Shown here one piece after another: positions 22,786 through 30,227 of a stretch of DNA of 34,443 nt. Both the position numbers and the translations under genes were made by a program. The notes beneath the pieces were generated by a model. It worked only from the letters and a program-made list of their open reading frames with translations, had not been told where the DNA came from and made no database searches. This DNA comes from Candidatus Kaiserbacteria bacterium (GTDB lineage: Bacteria > Patescibacteriota > Minisyncoccia > Phycocordibacterales > UBA918): positions 1-34,443 of the forward strand of contig JANLIJ010000076.1 in assembly GCA_024653575.1 (NCBI GenBank), given 5' to 3'. Within the stretch, counting starts at the first letter, position 1, and every line of letters starts with the position of its first letter.

Positions 22786-23472
22786 ATGGAATCAAAAACC
22801 ACAAAAAATCATATGCAGTTCACTTCAAAGCTCGAAGAGAGGGTTGTTTTCTTCTTTGTTGTTGTTGGTGTCATATCGATTACCTATGGAATCTTTTTCA
22901 TTGCTGATTTTCTCCCTGAGAAGAAAGTTGAAGTTGAGGTAGAGGAACAAGTGCCTGCGGTTCCAACGGAAATTATTGCAGAGGAACCTGTGACAGTTGT
23001 GGAAGAGGTTGTTGATCCGCTCCCGATTTCTATAATTTTTGACGCACTCGATGGGAAGCGAGTAACAATTCTCAATCCAGACTCAGGTACTGTAGAAGCG
23101 CTTGATTCGGCCCTTCTTTCAGGTGTTGTCCGTCACCCCGAGTCAGCTGACTTCAAAGAATCAGGAACCATCTTTCTCCTTGGTCATTCAAGTTACCTTC
23201 CTGTTGTCCGCAACAAGAACTTTCAAGCATTCAATGGAATTCAAAAACTTAAGTGGGGCGACACCATCAGGCTTCAGTCATCAGATGTAGAGTATGTGTA
23301 TAGTGTTGAGCGTGTCTATGAAACGAAAGCAACTGATGCTGAGGTGAAGATAGAAAGGGGTGATGCAAAGCTTGTTCTTGCAACCTGTAATTCATTTGCA
23401 ACAAAGGATGACCGCTTCATTGTTGAGGCTGTACTCGTCGGCTCTCACCCAGTCGGGACACCTGCGGTCTAA
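22786..23472 (+). CDS. Sortase (class E/F-like transpeptidase)
   Basis: A membrane-anchored cysteine transpeptidase that cuts a C-terminal sorting signal and attaches the protein to the cell surface. The 228-residue protein has an N-terminal helix (about residues 26-45), an acidic Glu/Val/Pro linker, then the sortase barrel. The catalytic triad is visible: His134 in LLGHSSYLP, Cys201 in VLATCNSF and Arg210 in KDDRFIVEAV. The later ATG is chosen because the ORF-track extension runs over the promoter. The two downstream proteins with VPYTG signals are the obvious substrates. The exact class cannot be assigned from sight. Confidence 0.92.
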   Translation: MESKTTKNHMQFTSKLEERVVFFFVVVGVISITYGIFFIADFLPEKKVEVEVEEQVPAVPTEIIAEEPVTVVEEVVDPLPISIIFDALDGKRVTILNPDSGTVEALDSALLSGVVRHPESADFKESGTIFLLGHSSYLPVVRNKNFQAFNGIQKLKWGDTIRLQSSDVEYVYSVERVYETKATDAEVKIERGDAKLVLATCNSFATKDDRFIVEAVLVGSHPVGTPAV

Positions 23473-23483
23473 ATAGGGAAGCC

Positions 23484-23512
23484 TTGACAGATTTTGAGTA
23501 CCACTGTATAAT
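23484..23512 (+). promoter_or_regulatory. Perfect consensus promoter of the lipoprotein gene
   Basis: TTGACA, 17-base spacer, TATAAT: full match to the housekeeping sigma-70 consensus, stronger than any other promoter in the window. Confidence 0.9.
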
Positions 23513-23518
23513 ATAGTC

Positions 23519-23743
23519 ATAAGTAGTACCTCCGTAGTTTCTTAAAAATTTGGCTTATTTGAGCGATAAACTGTATTGCAACCATTCAGCCGTTCGGTCG
23601 GCATCAATTATGAGGCCTTTATATTGTCGGTGACTTTTGTACAAAATTAGATTTTGTGCGGTGAGTTGCCTGCAATAACGTGGGTGATACGTTCGTAACG
23701 CACGGACGTCGTTCTCTGATAACCAACTTAAAAGGAGGCCATC
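23519..23743 (+). other. Long structured 5' leader of the lipoprotein gene
   Basis: About 225 bases between the consensus promoter and the ATG, ending in AAAGGAGG. Small inverted repeats are visible: GTACAAAAT-TAG-ATTTTGTGC and CGTTCGT-AACGC-ACGGACG (with G-U pairs). No known riboswitch recognised. Such a long leader is unusual in this window. Confidence 0.5.
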
Positions 23744-24892
23744 ATGGCCAAGCAAATCATTCGCGCCCTTGTGGCGCTCCTCGCAACATCAGTTCTGGTC
23801 GCTTGCAGCTCGCAACCGTTTGGCCAGACGCCAAACAACACCCCCGCCCAGCCCGCAACGGCTCCGACGAACAGTGTTGCTCTGGCAGTCCCCAAGTCTT
23901 CACCGGCTTCGGCGACCAACGTCGCTTCAGCTGCGGTGGATGCAAGCAAGCTTGCATCTTTCCAACTCTACATCCCCATCTCCGCTGTGAAGCGTGGTGA
24001 GGGTGACGGGTACGCCAAGGGCGAGTTTTATCGTAATCGGAGCTTGAAGGAAATCGTAAATCTTCTCAAGACTCCGAAGGTATGGGCGAAGGAAATGAAT
24101 GTCTCTTGCGAGACGTTCGTCGCGCAAGTCCGCGAGTCCCATGGTTTCATCGACCAAGGGTCCCAGACTTGCGAAGGGCTGGCGACGTTCCTCGAACGTG
24201 AGAAAGTCACGGTCGAGGACTGTACGCCGGAGATGTTTACGACAAAGCACAAGCTTGCTCTCAAAGCGGGCAAGGGCTTCAGTATGTGGCATCGCGCTTG
24301 CAAGACCGACAAAAAAGGAAAGGTCGAGCAAGTCGTGATGTGGAAGGGCGTCCCGCTCTTCTCGACGTTCTGCATGAACATCGCCGTGTCAGCAATGCCT
24401 GCCGTCGTCGCACCACAGGCGCCCGCTCCGGCGACTACGACCACATGTCCCAACCCCCTCGTCATTCGCGTGAATGTGTGGCAACCGGGTGTTCTTGAAA
24501 AGGTCGCTGGTCTGAAGCAGGCGGTGGAGGCGAACAAGAAGGACACCACCACCAACCACTTCAGTCCTGGAAACATTTCGCGGGATTGGGGAGATCCAAT
24601 CCTACTGGCTGCGAAGGTTGGGGATGCTGTGCGAAGCGCCAACGCCTACACCTACCAAGTTTCCATTCACAAAAAGGGTGGGGGCGTGGTCAATGTGCGC
24701 ACACCACCGACGATTACCGGAGAGCACACATTCCTGATGCCGGCGGAGTTCACGGAAGGCGATGTGATGCGGGTTGATTTTGCGGATTTGTCGAAGTTTC
24801 ATTCGCCGACGTCCGCCATCTTGGCTCGCTGGATCGAGTTCAAAAAGTCCACATGTGGCCATCGGAATAACTTCCACGCCATTGAGTGGTAG
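23744..24892 (+). CDS. Lipoprotein of unknown function, probably horizontally acquired
   Basis: A 382-residue protein with a lipoprotein signal peptide (RALVALLATSVLVAC, lipobox LVAC with Cys near residue 21), a Pro/Thr/Ala-rich linker, a domain with several Cys (about residues 110-215) and, after a second Pro-rich linker (APQAPAPATTTTC), a C-terminal beta-rich domain. I recognise no family. It differs from its neighbours: visibly more GC-rich codons, a strong AGGAGG site 5 bases before the ATG, a perfect sigma-70 promoter and its own terminator. It sits between the sortase and its apparent substrates. All this suggests insertion of a foreign stand-alone gene. Confidence 0.75.
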   Translation: MAKQIIRALVALLATSVLVACSSQPFGQTPNNTPAQPATAPTNSVALAVPKSSPASATNVASAAVDASKLASFQLYIPISAVKRGEGDGYAKGEFYRNRSLKEIVNLLKTPKVWAKEMNVSCETFVAQVRESHGFIDQGSQTCEGLATFLEREKVTVEDCTPEMFTTKHKLALKAGKGFSMWHRACKTDKKGKVEQVVMWKGVPLFSTFCMNIAVSAMPAVVAPQAPAPATTTTCPNPLVIRVNVWQPGVLEKVAGLKQAVEANKKDTTTNHFSPGNISRDWGDPILLAAKVGDAVRSANAYTYQVSIHKKGGGVVNVRTPPTITGEHTFLMPAEFTEGDVMRVDFADLSKFHSPTSAILARWIEFKKSTCGHRNNFHAIEW

Positions 24893-24944
24893 TCCTCCAA
24901 TTAGACCATCACACTCGGGAGAGTCGTGATCGGTCGCAGGTTCC

Positions 24945-24980
24945 AGCGAGCGCACTCGTGCGCTCGCTGACAACCTTTTT
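24945..24980 (+). terminator. Intrinsic terminator after the lipoprotein gene
   Basis: AGCGAGCGCA-CTCG-TGCGCTCGCT, followed a few bases later by TTTTTT. Confidence 0.9.
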
Positions 24981-25067
24981 TCTTTTTCATCCTTTCAATA
25001 TTCTTGCGTACAAGCGTAGGTAGGAATATTTAGAAGCATGAATTTATTACACTCATACATAATCACT

Positions 25068-26846
25068 ATGAAAACAATTCAAACAAATAGTGTCGCAGTG
25101 ACCATTGCAAAGGGATTGCTTGGCGTCTTTGCTGTTGTGGTATTCATGTTCGCTGTACTACCTACGCTTTCAGTATATGCTGACGAATCGGGAGACGAGT
25201 ATTTTGATTCAAGCGTAGGAGGAGATGCTGAGAACTATGGTTTCTATAGTTCCTTTGAAGACACCACAGCTTTCTTCGTCGGAGACTCAAACGTTGGTGG
25301 TGATGTATATTCTCAGAGTGAAGAATATCTTGATGTGAGTGTTGGCGGTGACATTTTTTCTGAGAATGCCTATACCGATTCAAGTGTTGGTGGTGACTCC
25401 GTCTTCAGTGACTCAACAGAAATTGCCTATGTCGTCTACGAAGAAACTTCATACCCATACTATTATGATACAAGCTATAACGGGTACTCAGGTTACTCTG
25501 CGGGATATTCATATACTTACCCCGATTATCGAGATGATTACAACTACAATTATAATTATACGTACCAAGCCCCGGAGCAGAGTCCAACCTGTACGTTCTC
25601 TGCAAATCGAACGTCAATAGATGAGGGTGATGATGTGCGACTCACATGGTCAACGAGAAATGCGACAAGTATTTCAATTAATAATGGCGTTGGTACTGTC
25701 TCACGAAGTGGTTCAGATACTGTTTCGCCGTCATCGTCACGTACCTACACACTTGTGGCTAACGGTCCTGGTGGTTCTATGCGGTGTTCTGAGACTATTC
25801 TCGTTGATGAGGACGACAACAATGATAACAATGACAATGTACGCTGTGACTCATTTACGGCGAGTGATACTCGTGTCGATGAGGGAGATGAGATAACACT
25901 CAGATGGAGAACTACAGACGCTAATGATGTTCGTATCAATCAGGGTGTTGGAGATGTGGACGATGATGGAAGTGAACGAGTGACTATTGATGAAGACACG
26001 ACGTTCACACTCACTGCACGCGACGGTTCTGATACCGACACCTGTCGTGTGACTGTGCGCGTTGAAGACGACAACGACAATGACCGAAATGCACCACGAT
26101 GTACACTCCGTGTATCTGATACACATATCAGTACTGGTGAGAGCACGATTCTTTCATGGAACAATGACCGAACTGACAGAATGATTCTTAGAGATGATAA
26201 TGGAAGAACACTTGCTGACTCTGACGATGACCGTGATGTGAATGAGGATATTGACGCCCTTACCGTCCGTCCTCGTGAATCAACGACGTACACACTCAGT
26301 GTATACAATGACAATGTACGTCGTACGTGTGAACTCGATGTGATTGTGGGGGAGCAAGTTATTGGTGGCGTTACACTTGCGAGTGTGCCGTACACCGGTT
26401 TTGATGCAGGTCCAGTACTCACCAGTATCTTCTATACAGCGATAGTTGCGTGGGGTTTGCTCCTTGCCTATATGCTCGTTATTCGTAGACGAGTGGATGA
26501 TGTGAAGGATGTTGAGCACGATTGGTCACTTACCAATACTGAAAGTACTTTAGTCTCTGAGGAGGGTGAGATCGATTTTCCAATGAATCTTCCTACCCAA
26601 GATGCAGAGGTTGTGGAAGAAGTGTCGGGAGACATGTCTCGACTTCAAGAGCTTGAGGCGTATGCACATGAGCACTTCGCACTTGTCTCAAGTGATGCAC
26701 TCAGGTTTATTGTGGGGCAGGAGGGTACCGATATAGAACATACGGCTACTCTTGACCGAGTTATTGAACTGGTGAAGGCAAAGTATCCTAAGGAAGGCGA
26801 ATGGGTTGTTATTAATAAGGAGCGAGTCTTGGCAGTGCTTGCATAA
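25068..26846 (+). CDS. Surface protein with SSVGGD repeats, Ig-like domains and an internal VPYTG sorting signal
   Basis: A 592-residue protein. I chose the ATG at 25068 (MKTIQTNSVAVTIAKG) because it starts a standard signal peptide ending near VYADES. Four VGGD repeats follow, then a Tyr-rich stretch, then three Ig-like beta domains each with a Cys pair (CTFSANRTSIDEGD, CDSFTASDTRVDEGD, CTLRVSDTHISTGE) joined by Asp/Asn-rich linkers that could bind calcium. VPYTG is at residues 440-444, then a membrane helix and RRR. Unusually about 118 residues follow the helix (TEEP-type acidic, then helical), predicted cytoplasmic. It is transcribed with the next gene, whose architecture is related, and the sortase lies upstream. 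Confidence 0.85.
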   Translation: MKTIQTNSVAVTIAKGLLGVFAVVVFMFAVLPTLSVYADESGDEYFDSSVGGDAENYGFYSSFEDTTAFFVGDSNVGGDVYSQSEEYLDVSVGGDIFSENAYTDSSVGGDSVFSDSTEIAYVVYEETSYPYYYDTSYNGYSGYSAGYSYTYPDYRDDYNYNYNYTYQAPEQSPTCTFSANRTSIDEGDDVRLTWSTRNATSISINNGVGTVSRSGSDTVSPSSSRTYTLVANGPGGSMRCSETILVDEDDNNDNNDNVRCDSFTASDTRVDEGDEITLRWRTTDANDVRINQGVGDVDDDGSERVTIDEDTTFTLTARDGSDTDTCRVTVRVEDDNDNDRNAPRCTLRVSDTHISTGESTILSWNNDRTDRMILRDDNGRTLADSDDDRDVNEDIDALTVRPRESTTYTLSVYNDNVRRTCELDVIVGEQVIGGVTLASVPYTGFDAGPVLTSIFYTAIVAWGLLLAYMLVIRRRVDDVKDVEHDWSLTNTESTLVSEEGEIDFPMNLPTQDAEVVEEVSGDMSRLQELEAYAHEHFALVSSDALRFIVGQEGTDIEHTATLDRVIELVKAKYPKEGEWVVINKERVLAVLA

Positions 26847-26870
26847 GAGTAGTTGTAACGATTAAAAATC

Positions 26871-27947
26871 ATGAAACAAGTCACTAAAAATTTTATTGTA
26901 ACGAGTCTTGCACTTGCTCTTATCGTGTCTGCCGGTGAGATGGCATACGAAAGTAAGGCAAATATTGACTTCTCACCAAATATTGCATTTGCCGAGGGGG
27001 AGTTCAGTGTAGGTGGAGATGTCTTTTTTGGAGGTGGATATATCGATTCAAGTGTAGGTGGAGATGTCTTTTCCATAGGCACAAGTTTTATTGACAGTAG
27101 TGTAGGTGGAGATGTCTTTTTTGGAGGTGGATACATCGATTCAAGTGTCGGAGGTGATATTTCTGTAGGAGGTGGATATATCGATTCAAGTGTAGGTGGA
27201 GATGTTTCCTCGGCATACATTGATTCAAGTGTCGGAGGTGACATCACCTCAGGAGACGGATACATCGACTCAAGCGTTGGTGGAGATATTGTTGCTCTTG
27301 GTGGTGGGGGCGACGGCGGAGGCGGAGGGGGTGGATCTGTGCCAATAATACCTCCGGTAGTACCACCAGTTGTTCCTCCTGTGGTGCCCCCGGTAGTACC
27401 ACCAGTCGTACCACCAGTCGTACCACCTGTAGTACCACCAGTCGTACCTCCTGTTGTTCCTCCTGTCGTACCACCAGGTGGTGGGGGTGGAGGCGGTAGT
27501 TTCTCAAGTAGTAACGGCGGAGGCGGAGGAAGCTCTTCTCGTTGTGTTCTCGCTATCTCTGATAGAAATATCTTCGCGGGAGAAAGCATCTCACTTTCAT
27601 GGAATAACAACCGAATCACTGAATTCATCCTTACCGATGCAGAGGGGAATACACTCATTGACACAAACAGAACTGATGCATACAGCGTCAATCGAGGAAC
27701 GTTTACTCTTCGCCCAAGTGAGTCAACAACATATACGCTTACCGCAACCCGTGGATCTGTCACGCGAATCTGTGAAGTGCCACTTACTATTGGAGGCGGT
27801 ATCACACTCTCAAGTGTTCCATACACCGGTTTCGATGCAAGAGACACATTGCTCTACACATTCTATGGAGCTGTGCTCGCATGGGTGGGTGCAATGGGCT
27901 ACTTCATGCGCAGGAGAAAATATTCACGTATTTCTTCAAAAGTATAA
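26871..27947 (+). CDS. Surface protein with SSVGGD repeats, Pro-Val stalk and C-terminal VPYTG sortase signal
   Basis: A 358-residue protein: signal peptide (about residues 1-43), seven VGGD repeats of 13-19 residues with the core YIDSSVGGD, a Gly-rich hinge, a stalk of ten consecutive VVPP tetrapeptides, a second Gly/Ser hinge, one Ig-like domain with a Cys pair (CVLAISDRNIFAGESISLSW), then VPYTG at residues 316-320, a membrane helix and RRRK near the end. This is a classical sortase substrate layout. The 24-base gap to the preceding paralogue suggests an operon. The VGGD repeats may stack as a beta-solenoid; that is inference. Confidence 0.88.
   Translation: MKQVTKNFIVTSLALALIVSAGEMAYESKANIDFSPNIAFAEGEFSVGGDVFFGGGYIDSSVGGDVFSIGTSFIDSSVGGDVFFGGGYIDSSVGGDISVGGGYIDSSVGGDVSSAYIDSSVGGDITSGDGYIDSSVGGDIVALGGGGDGGGGGGGSVPIIPPVVPPVVPPVVPPVVPPVVPPVVPPVVPPVVPPVVPPVVPPGGGGGGGSFSSSNGGGGGSSSRCVLAISDRNIFAGESISLSWNNNRITEFILTDAEGNTLIDTNRTDAYSVNRGTFTLRPSESTTYTLTATRGSVTRICEVPLTIGGGITLSSVPYTGFDARDTLLYTFYGAVLAWVGAMGYFMRRRKYSRISSKV
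27003..27290 (+). repeat. Coding tandem repeats (VGGD units)
   Basis: Seven in-frame units around AGTGTAGGTGGAGATGT, with the neighbouring GGAGGTGGATA and ATCGATTCAAGTGT also recurring almost unchanged. The near-identity at the DNA level points to recent expansion or conversion. Confidence 0.9.
27351..27476 (+). repeat. 12-bp coding minisatellite (VVPP)10
   Basis: One CCTCCG then ten 12-base units such as GTAGTACCACCA and GTCGTACCACCA, all in frame, encoding PP(VVPP)10. Third positions vary, so slippage is old enough for some divergence, but a length change here would stay in frame. Confidence 0.95.
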
Positions 27948-27962
27948 ATAATTTAAAAGCAG

Positions 27963-27994
27963 AAAAAATACCGACATCAAGTCGGTATTTTTTT
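27963..27994 (+). terminator. Intrinsic terminator of the surface-protein operon
   Basis: AAAAAATACCGAC-ATCAA-GTCGGTATTTTTT with a long T tract. Confidence 0.95.
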
Positions 27995-28022
27995 GTGTTA
28001 CTCACTGAAAGGGTATGTTTTT

Positions 28023-28147
28023 AGAGTGTGTCATTAAAATTCACAAATCCAAGGCGTCAAATCGTAATTGTGTGAGGCGTATTCTATATACGATGAACCA
28101 ATTACGATGCAGACAACGCAGGATTTGTGGGTTTTAAGACATGCTCT
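28023..28147 (-). repeat. 125-bp imperfect palindromic element, copy B
   Basis: Read on the minus strand it starts on the thrS TAA (TAAGAGCATGTC) and runs through CACAAATCCTGCGTTG to GGATTTGTGAATTTTAATG and CACTCT. Both ends match copy A at 9117-9243, which also begins on a stop codon. The interior differs and has its own perfect arms ATCGTAATTG and CAATTACGAT. Confidence 0.8.
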
Positions 28148-29907
28148 TAGAGTGCCTTCGTATCAATCTCTGTAAGGAGATGGTTTCCGAGTCTACTGAG
28201 TGACATCTCCACCGACTCACCCTTTCGTGATTCGAGCGTCACATTTTTTGCGGTGACTTCTTTATCTCCTACGACGGCAAAGTATGGGAGTCTATCGGTC
28301 TTTGCGTTTCTGATGCGCTTTCCGAGGGATTCATTACTGTCATCGAGCGTAGCCCGAATACCGATCGCCTTCAGCTCTTCATATACTTGGCGCGCATATT
28401 CGCTATGTATTTCTGATACAGGAATGATTCGGATTTGCTCAGGCGAAAGCCAAAGCGGAAAGTTGCCTGCGGTGTGTTCAATATAGACACCAAGGAAACG
28501 ATCGATCGTGCCGAGGAGCGCTTTATGAATCATGACAGGCGTCTTCTTCGTTCCGTCCTTGTCTGTGTATTCGAGTCCAAAACGCCCCGGTTGAACGAAG
28601 TCGAGTTGTTCAGTTGCACACTGCCATTCACGGCCGAGTGCATCAATAACCATGATGTCAATTTTGGGACCATAGAAAGCAGCCTCACCCTTTGCTATCC
28701 AGTAATTAAGCTCCAACTTTTTTGCAACTGTCTCAATTTTTTCTTCTGCCATTTTCCAGAGTTCGTCATCACCGAGATACTTCTCGCGATTTTCGGGATC
28801 ATGAAATGAAAGGCGTGCTTTAAACTCCATACCAAGTGCACCATAGAGTGTCTTAATCATGTTCATGATATTTTCAAACTCTTGCTCGATTTGGTCTGGA
28901 CGACAGAACACATGCGCGTCATCTTGTGTGAGTGAGCGAACACGGGTAAGACCGCCAAGTTCTCCAGTTTTTTCGTCACGGTAGCAGGTCGTCGTTTCCA
29001 TATAGCGGATAGGGAGGTCACGGTAGCTTCGTGGTCGACTTACATATATCTGAGTGTGGTGTGGACAGTTCATCGGTTTGAGTGCAAAGGAGTCATTCGA
29101 CTCTTGACTCTGCACGAGAAAGAGCTCATGTCCGAATTTGTCCCAGTGACCAGAAGTCTTATAGAGGTCAATCTTTGTGATGTGTGGAATCCATACTTTC
29201 TCGAAACCACATCGTGCCTGAAGTGACTCAGAGAATTTTCCGAGTTCATCGCGAAGGATTGTCCCCCGAGGTGTATAGAGGGGGAGACCAGATCCTACGA
29301 GCTCTGAGAATGTGAAGAGATCGAGCTCTTTTCCGATCTTTCTATGGTCGCGTTTTTTTGCTTCTTCAACTTGTGTGAGATGTGTGTCGAGTTCTGTTTT
29401 ACTATCAAATGCAAGTCCATAGATGCGGGTGAGCATTGGGTTTTTTTCACTCCCACGCCAGTACGCACCGGCAAGAGATGAGAGTTGGAATGAGTCGGCA
29501 TCGATGTCATCTGCAGGAGAATCACAGTGTCCACCACGACAGAGGTCGGTGAATTCAAAATGGCCTTCACCGACAGTATAGAGGGTGATTACCTCATTAT
29601 TTTTTTCGAGTTCGTTGATGAGTTCTGTTTTAAAGAGGTTGTCTTTAAATACTTCACGCGCCTCATCGGGAGTTACGACTCTGTGAGAAAACGACTTCCA
29701 CGATGGAAGCGCTTTTCGCATGTTCTTCTCAATTTGCTTCAGGTCATCATCCTTTGGCGCCGGCCCTCCGCTGAAGTCAAAGTCATAGTAGAAACCGTTG
29801 TCGATCGCGGGACCTATCGTTGGTTTTGCGTGAGGAAAATCTCTCCGTACGGCAAGGGCGAGGAGGTGAGCAAGTGTGTGTCTTTTATGTTCTAGGTTAT
29901 TTTCCAT
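28147..29907 (-). CDS. thrS: Threonyl-tRNA synthetase without TGS domain
   Basis: Class II synthetase charging tRNA-Thr, 586 residues. The start MENNLEHKRHTLAHLLA is the beginning of the editing (N2) domain; the N-terminal TGS domain (about 60 residues) is absent, and the ORF-track extension is the riboswitch leader. Editing residues are present: HTLAH and DLCRGGH. The catalytic core shows MNCPHHTQIY (zinc Cys), TTCYRDEKTGEL (motif 2), DDAHVFC (zinc His), MIHKALLGTIDRFLG (zinc His and motif 3). The anticodon-binding domain lies at the C-terminus (IRIIPVSEIHSEYARQVYEEL, PYFAVVGDKE). Expression is probably set by the T-box leader; a repeat abuts the stop codon. Confidence 0.96.
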   Translation of the reverse strand: MENNLEHKRHTLAHLLALAVRRDFPHAKPTIGPAIDNGFYYDFDFSGGPAPKDDDLKQIEKNMRKALPSWKSFSHRVVTPDEAREVFKDNLFKTELINELEKNNEVITLYTVGEGHFEFTDLCRGGHCDSPADDIDADSFQLSSLAGAYWRGSEKNPMLTRIYGLAFDSKTELDTHLTQVEEAKKRDHRKIGKELDLFTFSELVGSGLPLYTPRGTILRDELGKFSESLQARCGFEKVWIPHITKIDLYKTSGHWDKFGHELFLVQSQESNDSFALKPMNCPHHTQIYVSRPRSYRDLPIRYMETTTCYRDEKTGELGGLTRVRSLTQDDAHVFCRPDQIEQEFENIMNMIKTLYGALGMEFKARLSFHDPENREKYLGDDELWKMAEEKIETVAKKLELNYWIAKGEAAFYGPKIDIMVIDALGREWQCATEQLDFVQPGRFGLEYTDKDGTKKTPVMIHKALLGTIDRFLGVYIEHTAGNFPLWLSPEQIRIIPVSEIHSEYARQVYEELKAIGIRATLDDSNESLGKRIRNAKTDRLPYFAVVGDKEVTAKNVTLESRKGESVEMSLSRLGNHLLTEIDTKAL

Positions 29908-29940
29908 ATTTTGCCGTTGGTTAACTGTTGTGAATAAAAT

Positions 29941-29989
29941 AAAAAGCGTCCGAGCAAAAATACGACGAAGTCGTATTTTTGCTCGGACG
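29941..29989 (-). terminator. Leader terminator of thrS (T-box expression platform)
   Basis: On the minus strand CGTCCGAGCAAAAATACGAC, TTC loop, exact complement, then CTTTTT. It stands between promoter and start codon, so it is a regulatory attenuator. Its first arm contains CCGAGC, which can instead pair with GCTCGG next to the T-box. Confidence 0.9.
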
Positions 29990-30077
29990 ATCTTTGCAAA
30001 TGCAAACCCGCGGTTCCACCGAGCTTTCGGGCTTTTTCCCGACACTTCATTCACAGATTAGGGAAGAAAATCCTCCG

Positions 30078-30103
30078 CACTATTCCATTCGAATGGAATA
30101 GTG
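30078..30103. repeat. Perfect 26-bp palindrome in the thrS leader
   Basis: CACTATTCCATTC and its exact complement, no spacer, centred on TTCGAA, in the part of the leader where stem I would be expected. Confidence 0.85.
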
Positions 30104-30143
30104 GTGCTGGCGGTTGGTAGGCGCCACAACTTCTGTCCTGTAT

Positions 30144-30171
30144 ATCCTAGCGTGTCCATTGATATTGTCAA
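30144..30171 (-). promoter_or_regulatory. thrS promoter
   Basis: TTGACA (30166-30171) and TAGGAT (30144-30149), 16-base spacer; TATACA just downstream is an alternative -10 box. Predicts a start near 30137 and a leader of about 230 bases. Confidence 0.7.
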
Positions 30172-30227
30172 TTGCCATAGGGCTGGGCTATTTTATTTGT
30201 CGGTCGTGTAAGGTAACATATTTGTAT

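Larger units (their letters stand above)
29941..30137 (-). promoter_or_regulatory. T-box riboswitch upstream of thrS
   Basis: The minus-strand leader contains GGTGGAACCGCG (30009-30020), the hallmark T-box sequence with the TGGA bulge that pairs with the tRNA acceptor end. Antiterminator helix GCTCGG/CCGAGC (30019-30024 with 29981-29986) and terminator are mutually exclusive. A hairpin TCGGG-AAAAAG-CCCGA (30027-30042) lies just upstream like stem III. I could not resolve a canonical stem I or prove the specifier; several ACC triplets occur at about 30103-30118. Binding of uncharged tRNA-Thr should allow readthrough into thrS. It fills the 320-base gap between thrS and the divergent MazG-like gene. 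Confidence 0.85.

Noticed and set aside
27351-27476. Short regular repeats considered as a CRISPR array
   Set aside because: Units are 12 bp, contiguous, without spacers, and in frame with a surface protein.
26645-27847. 400-residue minus-strand ORF with GGTTGGTT-type and PPTLES repeats
   Set aside because: It is the antisense shadow of the VGGD and VVPP repeats. The plus-strand frame has a signal peptide, Ig domain and sorting signal; the minus-strand product has none.
29908-30054. N-terminal extension of ThrRS in the ORF track
   Set aside because: It translates the T-box and its terminator (low-complexity Arg/Ile-rich text) and does not resemble a TGS domain.
30114-30227. N-terminal membrane segment of the MazG-like protein in the ORF track
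   Set aside because: The stretch covers the thrS promoter and leader on the opposite strand. The ATG at 30228 gives a normal soluble start.
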